DNA of 64,000 nt from Pseudomonadota bacterium (GTDB lineage Bacteria; Pseudomonadota; Alphaproteobacteria; Rhodobacterales; Rhodobacteraceae): assembly GCA_038533575.1 (NCBI GenBank), contig JBCAYL010000001.1:1082226-1146225 (forward strand). The letters are read 5' to 3'. Under the pieces are notes generated by a model, which saw only the letters and a list, made by a program, of their open reading frames with translations, was not told where the DNA came from and ran no database searches. Below, in pieces: positions 59,259 to 64,000 of this stretch (its first letter is position 1; every line of letters starts with the position of its first letter). A program made the translations under genes and the position numbers.

Positions 59259-60035
59259 CTACCGGCCTTCGAAGCGCGCCGGGCGCTTTTCGGTGAAGGC
59301 CAGCACGCCCTCCTTGAAGTCCCGGCTGTCGCCGCATTCGCCCTGGAGCCGCGCCTCGAGCGTCAGTTGCTCTTCGAGCGTGTTGCTATCGGCGGCGCGG
59401 AGTGCGGTCTTGATGTGGCCATAGGCCAGCGTCGGCCCCTCGGCGAGGTGCGTTGCCCGCGCGCGCCAGTGCGCGTCGAACTCCGCCTCTGGCACCGCCT
59501 CCCAGATCATACCCCAATCGCTCGCCTGCCGCGCGCTGATGCGGTCGGCGAAAAGCGAAGCACCCATGGCCTTGGCGAGCCCCATCTGCCGCGGCAGGAG
59601 CCACGTGCCGCCCGCATCGGGGATGAGGCCGATCCGCGTGAAGGCCTGAAGGAAAAACGCGCTTTCGGAGGCGATGACCACGTCCGCCGAGAGCGCGAGG
59701 TTCGCGCCCGCGCCAGCTGCCGCGCCATTGACGGCGGCGATGGTGGGAATGGGGCAATTCACGATGGTCTCGAGCATGGGCACGTATTCGTCCCTGAGCG
59801 TGCGCTCGAGATCGAGATTGGCGGCGGTGCCGTTGTCGCCGAGATCCTGGCCCGAGCAGAAGCTGCGCCCGGCACCCGTCATCACCACCACGCGCTCGGT
59901 GCGCGCGGCGGACTTCATGGCGTGGGTGATCTCGGCGCGCATCTGCGCGTTGAGCGCGTTCATCACGTCGGGCCGGTTCAGCGTGATGACGGCCATTCCG
60001 CCATCCGCCGCATAGGTGATCGTATCGTAGTCCAT
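59259..60035 (-). CDS. Enoyl-CoA hydratase/isomerase family, PaaG-like
   Basis: A 258-residue crotonase-fold protein. The oxyanion-hole segments GAGRSFCSGQDLGD and NGAAAGAGANLALSADVVIA, plus AFTRIGLIPDAGGTWLLPRQMGLAKAMG and RQASDWGMIWEAV, resemble PaaG, the ring 1,2-epoxyphenylacetyl-CoA isomerase. The Asp in IPDAGGTW is the catalytic acid of PaaG. No other phenylacetate gene is nearby, so a general hydratase remains possible. Confidence 0.85.
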   Translation of the reverse strand: MDYDTITYAADGGMAVITLNRPDVMNALNAQMRAEITHAMKSAARTERVVVMTGAGRSFCSGQDLGDNGTAANLDLERTLRDEYVPMLETIVNCPIPTIAAVNGAAAGAGANLALSADVVIASESAFFLQAFTRIGLIPDAGGTWLLPRQMGLAKAMGASLFADRISARQASDWGMIWEAVPEAEFDAHWRARATHLAEGPTLAYGHIKTALRAADSNTLEEQLTLEARLQGECGDSRDFKEGVLAFTEKRPARFEGR

Positions 60036-60095
60036 GGCCCGTCCCTTCCTGTCTCGCCCTTCCCTACGCGGCTTCGCTTGCGGCGGGAAGGCGGC

Positions 60096-60542
60096 TCACT
60101 TCTCTTCGCCCAAAAGCTCGGAGAGACGTCGCGTCTCCGCCTCGGTGAGCGGTGTCTCGGTGGCCTTCGGGCGGCGGAAGGCCAGCGCCACGCCGCCTAG
60201 CGCGAGGATGAGCGCCGCGGGCCCCACGAGCCAGAGCACGAGGTTCGCCCCGCCCGTATCGGGGCGCAGCAGGACGAACTCGCCGTAGCGGTCCACGACG
60301 AAATCCACGACCTCGCTGTCGCTATCCCCCGCGAGAAGCCGCTCGCGCACGAGGAGCCGGAGATCGCCCGAGACCGGCGCGCTCGACTCGTCGATGCTCT
60401 CGTTCTGACAGACCGGGCAGCGCAGGCCCTTGCTGATCTCCCGCGCGCGCGCTTCGAGCGCTGGGTCATCGAGCACCTCGCCCGGCTCCACCGCCACGGC
60501 CATGGAGGCCACGAAGACGAGGAGGAGCGAGAGCGCCCTCAT
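60096..60542 (-). CDS. ccmH: Cytochrome c maturation protein CcmH
   Basis: A 148-residue periplasmic thiol protein. Signal peptide (about 1-18), the CxxC motif in KGLRCPVCQNESIDESSAP, the RERLLAGDSDSEVVDFVVDRYGEFVLL helix and one C-terminal anchor helix (LVLWLVGPAALILALGGVALAF). It overlaps ccmF by ATGA. Single CcmH domain, without the TPR extension of CcmI. Confidence 0.95.
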   Translation of the reverse strand: MRALSLLLVFVASMAVAVEPGEVLDDPALEARAREISKGLRCPVCQNESIDESSAPVSGDLRLLVRERLLAGDSDSEVVDFVVDRYGEFVLLRPDTGGANLVLWLVGPAALILALGGVALAFRRPKATETPLTEAETRRLSELLGEEK

Positions 60543-62500
60543 TCGGCAGGCACCGCCCGTGCGGGCGTCTTGCGCGCGCCGGCGGCTACCCGGAGCCGTC
60601 GGTCGAAGAGTGAAAACGCCCCTCCGATGGCCATGAGGATAGAGCCCGCCCAGATCCAGTTGGCAAAGGGCTTGATAAAGGTGCGCACGGCCCAGCCGCC
60701 ATTCGTCTGGGGCTCGCCAATGACGAGGTAGACATCGCGGAAAAAGCCGTTGCGGATCGCGGCCTCGGTGGTGGGCATGCCCGCCACGGGGTAGATCCGC
60801 CGCTCCGGCTGCAGCACCTCGATGACCGCGCCGCCTGGCCGCGCGATGGCGATATCGGCGGTGGTGGAGATGAAGTTCGGCCCCTCGACTTCGCGGACAT
60901 CGAGGAGCGTTACTTCGTAATTCTCGACGAAGTAGCTCTCCCCCGGCTGCGCCACACGGATATCCTCCACCTCGTAGGCCATGAGGCCCGCGACACCGAT
61001 GAAGAGGATGCCGAGCCCTGAATGGGCGGTGGCCTTGCCCCAATCGGCGCCGGGAAGCCGCTTGAGCCGGTCCAGCGTGCCGCCTGCCCGCTCCCAAAGC
61101 TCGCGCAGGGCGCCCACCACGAGCCAGACACCGAGCGCGATGCCCACGGGGCCAAGCGCGCTGCGCCCCGTCTGCACGGCCCATAGGAGCGCCGCGAGCG
61201 CGAGGGTGAACACCGCGAAATAGCGCAGCTTCCACGCCACCTTGCCGAGCTTTGCCCGCTTCCACGGGAAGACGGAGCCGAAGGGCAGGATGAGCGCCAG
61301 TGCCACCATGAAGGGCGTGAAGGCGATGTTGAAGAAGGGTGGGCCCACGCTCAGCTTCCGGTCGAAAAAGAGCTCGGCCACCAGCGGCCAGATCGTGCCC
61401 ACGAAGACGATGAGCGTGGAGACCGCGAGGAGGATGTTGTTGGCCACGAGCGCGCTTTCGCGAGAGGCGAGCGAGAAGACCCCCCGACCCTGCAGGATCG
61501 GCGCGCGCCAGGCGAAAAGCGTCAGCGCCCCGCCGGTGAAGAGCGCCGTGATCGCGAGGAGGTAGGTCCCCCGCTCGGGGTCATTGGCGAAGGCGTGGAC
61601 AGACGTCAGCACGCCCGAGCGCACGATGAAGGCCCCGATAAGGCAGAAGCCAAAGGCGAGGATGGCGAGCAGGATCGTCCAGGCTTTCAGGCTCTCGCGC
61701 TTTTCTACGACGATGGCCGAATGGAGGAGCGCCACGGCGAGAAGCCAGGGCATGAACGAGGCGTTTTCCACCGGGTCCCAGAACCAGAAACCGCCCCAGC
61801 CGAGCTCGTAGTAGGCCCACCATGAGCCGAGCGCGATGCCGATGGTCAGGAAAAGCCACGCCGCAAGCGCCCAGGGCCGCACCCAGCGGGCCCAGGCCGC
61901 GTCCACGCGCCCCTCGATGAGGGCAGCCACGGCGAAGGAGAAGGTGAGCGAGAGGCCCACATAACCCAGGTAGAGAAACGGCGGATGGAAGGCGAGTCCG
62001 GGATCCTGCAGGAGCGGGTTGAGATCCGCGCCATTGAGCGGCGGGTTCGCCAGCCGCGCGAAGGGGTTCGACGTGAAGAGGATGAATGCGAGAAAGGCCA
62101 CGCCCACGGAGCCCTGCACGCCGAGAACGCGCGCGCGGAGCGTGTCGTTGAGCCCCGTGCCCCACCACGCCGCCATGGCCCCGAACAGCGCGAGGATCAG
62201 CACCCAGAGAAGGAGCGATCCCTCGTGGTTCCCCCAGACGCCCGTGACCTTGTAGAGCATGGGCTTGTCGGTGTGGGAATTGTCGGCCACGACCTTGAGC
62301 GAGAAGTCCGACGTGACAAAGGCATAGGTCAGCGCGGCAAAGGAAAAGCCGATGAGGATGAACTGAAGCGTGGCCGCGGGCTCCCCCGCCGCCATCCAGC
62401 CCGCGTTGCGCCGATGGGCACCCACGAGCGGCACGACTGTCTGGAAGACCGCCAGCGCGAAGGCCAGCACAAGGGCGAAATGTCCAAGCTCCACGATCAT
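60539..62500 (-). CDS. ccmF: Cytochrome c haem lyase subunit CcmF
   Basis: A 653-residue membrane protein with about 15 helices. WWD-domain tryptophan-rich motif WGGFWFWDPVENASFMPW and haem-related histidines (LAFHPPFLYLGYVG; KVTGVWGNHEGSLLLW) are visible. Joins haem to apocytochrome c with CcmH. Start at ATG 62500 (MIVELGHFALV); the frame is open 19 codons further. ccmABCDEG are not in the window. Confidence 0.96.
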   Translation of the reverse strand: MIVELGHFALVLAFALAVFQTVVPLVGAHRRNAGWMAAGEPAATLQFILIGFSFAALTYAFVTSDFSLKVVADNSHTDKPMLYKVTGVWGNHEGSLLLWVLILALFGAMAAWWGTGLNDTLRARVLGVQGSVGVAFLAFILFTSNPFARLANPPLNGADLNPLLQDPGLAFHPPFLYLGYVGLSLTFSFAVAALIEGRVDAAWARWVRPWALAAWLFLTIGIALGSWWAYYELGWGGFWFWDPVENASFMPWLLAVALLHSAIVVEKRESLKAWTILLAILAFGFCLIGAFIVRSGVLTSVHAFANDPERGTYLLAITALFTGGALTLFAWRAPILQGRGVFSLASRESALVANNILLAVSTLIVFVGTIWPLVAELFFDRKLSVGPPFFNIAFTPFMVALALILPFGSVFPWKRAKLGKVAWKLRYFAVFTLALAALLWAVQTGRSALGPVGIALGVWLVVGALRELWERAGGTLDRLKRLPGADWGKATAHSGLGILFIGVAGLMAYEVEDIRVAQPGESYFVENYEVTLLDVREVEGPNFISTTADIAIARPGGAVIEVLQPERRIYPVAGMPTTEAAIRNGFFRDVYLVIGEPQTNGGWAVRTFIKPFANWIWAGSILMAIGGAFSLFDRRLRVAAGARKTPARAVPAE

Positions 62501-62572
62501 GGGGTGGATATAACCCAGCCGGGCCCGCGCTGCCACGGGCCGAGCACCATGTCGCACGGGGGCTCTAGAGCC

Positions 62573-63157
62573 CTAACGCGCGGCGCGGCCCCGGTGCCAA
62601 TCGCGGAGCGCGGCGTTGTCCGCATAGGGATCGCGGCCCTCAGAGGTTGCCGCAGCCACGGGGGCCTCGATGGCTTCCGTAGGCGCGACGGTCCGAGCGG
62701 GCGCTGGCGCTGGCGCCGGGGCGACGGGGCGCGGCGCGCGGGCCAGCGTCTCGGCCAGCGATTTCTGGAATTCCTGCCCCTTCAGCTGGTGCCGCGCGCC
62801 GAAATAGAAGCTCACGATCGCGCCGAGAAGCCACCAGAGCGGCTCGGGCACATGGGCGAGCCCCGCCATGCGCGCGGCAAACCAGGCCGGGTCCACCATG
62901 GCCGCCACGAAGAGCCCGATCGTCCCCAGTGCCATGGCCGGGCGCGGCACGCGGTTGAGCCCGTCGATGAAAACATCGAACCGGGCGCGGCGCGGATGGG
63001 CGAATTCAGCGGCGAATTGCGCGAGCGAGGCCATCTGCGCTTCGCTCGCGCGGGCCGCGCCCTTCTCGGCGTTCTCGCGGAAGATCTCCACGGTCTCACG
63101 CACCGCGTTGCGCCCGCTCCCGAAGATGAGCCCGAAGAAGCTGTCGATCAGGCCCAT
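62573..63157 (-). CDS. Holin of the GTA 3TM type
   Basis: A 194-residue protein starting GLIDSFFGLIFGSGRNAVRETVEIFRENAEKGAARA, the GTA_holin_3TM signature. Two clear helices follow (AMALGTIGLFVAAMVDPAWF, PLWWLLGAIVSFYFGARHQL) and a Pro/Ala-rich cytoplasmic tail. It is overlapped by the endolysin gene by 10 bases. In Rhodobacter capsulatus such a pair releases gene transfer agent particles from producing cells. The GTA link is inferred by similarity; no GTA structural genes are in this window. Confidence 0.88.
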   Translation of the reverse strand: MGLIDSFFGLIFGSGRNAVRETVEIFRENAEKGAARASEAQMASLAQFAAEFAHPRRARFDVFIDGLNRVPRPAMALGTIGLFVAAMVDPAWFAARMAGLAHVPEPLWWLLGAIVSFYFGARHQLKGQEFQKSLAETLARAPRPVAPAPAPAPARTVAPTEAIEAPVAAATSEGRDPYADNAALRDWHRGRAAR

Positions 63158-63759
63158 GGGGCCACCCGCGCGGCATGTTCAGCGGCGGAGAAATGGTAGC
63201 GGGGGGAGATGAATTCCTCCGCCCGGGTGATCCAGCCGCCTTTGCCACCATCGCGGCGCCGCGCGTATTTGCGCGAGGCGGGACGGCGATCGGCGAGCGC
63301 GTAGTAATAGTTGCGCCGCTCGATCCCGTAGGCGTCCACCATGTGATCGGGTGCAGCGGCGAGCGCGCGCGCGGCGGCCTCACGCGTCTGCGGCCCGAGC
63401 GCGCCATCCACTGTCACGGGGACGCCCATGCGCCCGAGGAGCCGCTGCAGGATCTTGATCGCGTTGGCCCCGGCATTGACCTGCATGTCGAAGACGCTGG
63501 GTTGAAGCGGCGCGGGCAGCTCCGCGATGCCGGGGCCGTGGAAGTAGTGGCGCAGGAAGATGTCCACGGCCTGCGCCACAGTCAGGCGGCGCACATCGGC
63601 GCTCGAGATCTGCCCGTCCCCGTCGAGATCGAGGCCCAGCCGTCGCATCGTGTGGATCGTGACGCCGTGCTTCGTGGCCCCGCCGGGGTCATCGGGGTCG
63701 TTCACGTAGCCGCCCTCGCGGGCGACGATCTCGGCGGCGATGTCTCTGACGCTGTGCAT
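63148..63759 (-). CDS. GH108-type endolysin with PG-binding domain and EF-hand-like loop
   Basis: Cell-wall hydrolase of 203 residues. Catalytic Glu15 is in VAREGGYVNDPDDPGGATKHGVTI (glycoside hydrolase 108). Residues 44-55 form an EF-hand-type loop with Asp at positions 1, 3, 5 and 12, Gly at 6 and Ile at 8. The C-terminal PG_binding_3-type part (PSVFDMQVNAGANAIKILQRLLG, VDGALGPQTREAAA) binds peptidoglycan. No signal peptide, so export depends on the adjacent holin. Matches the GTA endolysin/holin order. Confidence 0.9.
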   Translation of the reverse strand: MHSVRDIAAEIVAREGGYVNDPDDPGGATKHGVTIHTMRRLGLDLDGDGQISSADVRRLTVAQAVDIFLRHYFHGPGIAELPAPLQPSVFDMQVNAGANAIKILQRLLGRMGVPVTVDGALGPQTREAAARALAAAPDHMVDAYGIERRNYYYALADRRPASRKYARRRDGGKGGWITRAEEFISPRYHFSAAEHAARVAPWA

Positions 63760-63801
63760 GGGGGCCTCCGTCTGGATCGTGCGGAGGGTGGCGGCGAAGG
63801 G

Positions 63802-63807
63802 TTAACC
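63802..63807. promoter_or_regulatory. CtrA half-site-like TTAACC before endolysin
   Basis: GTTAACC, 43 bases upstream of the endolysin start, in the 194-base gap 63760-63953. CtrA controls GTA genes in Rhodobacter. A six-base motif alone is weak evidence; nothing else was recognised in this gap. Confidence 0.25.
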
Positions 63808-63953
63808 GCCGCTGAGGACAGCGCGCGGTGCAGGGCCAGATGCCTCCGGCGGAGGTACGGGGCACAAAGATGCCGGGGCGCGCGCACTCGGTCCGGCATG
63901 GGCGGCGGTGGGGAGCCTGGCGTGGGCGACGGCCCGGCAGGAGGCGCGCGGCC

Positions 63954-64000
63954 TCAGGTCTCAGGCTCCTGATAAACCCCCTGTTCCTTCAGGGCATCGA
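63954..64000 (-). CDS. C-terminal end of an unidentified gene (5' part beyond window)
   Basis: The minus-strand frame at the right edge reads ...DALKEQGVYQEPET and then TGA (63954-63956). The acidic, charged composition is like a protein C-terminus, and the other two frames stop earlier. Too short to identify. Confidence 0.35.
   Translation of the reverse strand, partial: DALKEQGVYQEPET

Overview
The window is a gene-dense, high-GC chromosomal segment, with no plasmid, phage or IS genes. It most likely comes from a marine-type Rhodobacteraceae (Roseobacter group) alphaproteobacterium. The evidence is a set of family-typical signatures: an SOS box of the alphaproteobacterial type (GAAC-N7-GAAC) before lexA, Irr-type iron control elements at suf and katG, an IscR with a single cysteine, a monomeric NADP isocitrate dehydrogenase, a B12-dependent ribonucleotide reductase, and a holin/endolysin pair like the lysis genes of Rhodobacter gene transfer agents. 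The genus cannot be fixed from sequence reading alone.

Layout. 0-6 kb: shikimate genes aroK-aroB followed by a lipoprotein that runs off the left edge (minus strand), diverging from a small membrane peptide, a periplasmic protein, xerD and a CorC/CNNM transporter. 6-13.6 kb: katG, a HerA-like ATPase, a strong small-RNA candidate, an IalB-family protein, and an envelope-lipid block (lpxD, an acyl carrier protein, a KAS II-like enzyme). 13.6-16.3 kb: a divergent pair of peptidoglycan enzymes (L,D-transpeptidase and a MepK/DUF882 peptidase), then tRNA-Arg(CCG). 16.3-25.3 kb: a complete minus-strand Fe-S assembly operon (iscR, iscS-like, sufB, three small membrane proteins, sufC, sufD, two YIP1-like membrane proteins, sufS) led by a near-perfect Irr box, with a second Irr-like box inside the iscS-like gene.

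25.3-36.1 kb: alpha/beta hydrolase, monomeric icd, clpS, YitT-like protein, SMR efflux protein, thiopurine methyltransferase, a lower-GC islet with a DUF2188 gene, and nrdJ with NrdR-like boxes upstream, then tRNA-Pro(TGG). 36.1-42.2 kb: DUF192, double cold-shock protein, pdxH, fabI, xanthine phosphoribosyltransferase, an aminotransferase and ppiD. 42.2-53.4 kb: tryptophan genes trpE and trpG-trpD-trpC, separated by a minus-strand Gtr-like sugar-transfer cassette and a polysaccharide deacetylase-like gene. trpGDC continues as a four-base-overlap operon into moaC-moeA, and the lexA promoter is buried in the end of moeA.

53.4-64 kb: comEC, gltX, gltA, small unknown proteins, a PaaG-like hydratase/isomerase, cytochrome c maturation genes ccmF-ccmH, and the GTA-type holin/endolysin pair, whose endolysin carries a textbook EF-hand-like calcium loop.

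No wholly new multi-gene system was found. The items most deserving follow-up are the promoter-plus-terminator small RNA near 10.15 kb, the second Irr-like box in an AT-rich rare-codon patch inside the suf operon, the uncharacterised membrane proteins built into that operon, the Gtr-like cassette inside the trp region, and the calcium-loop endolysin.
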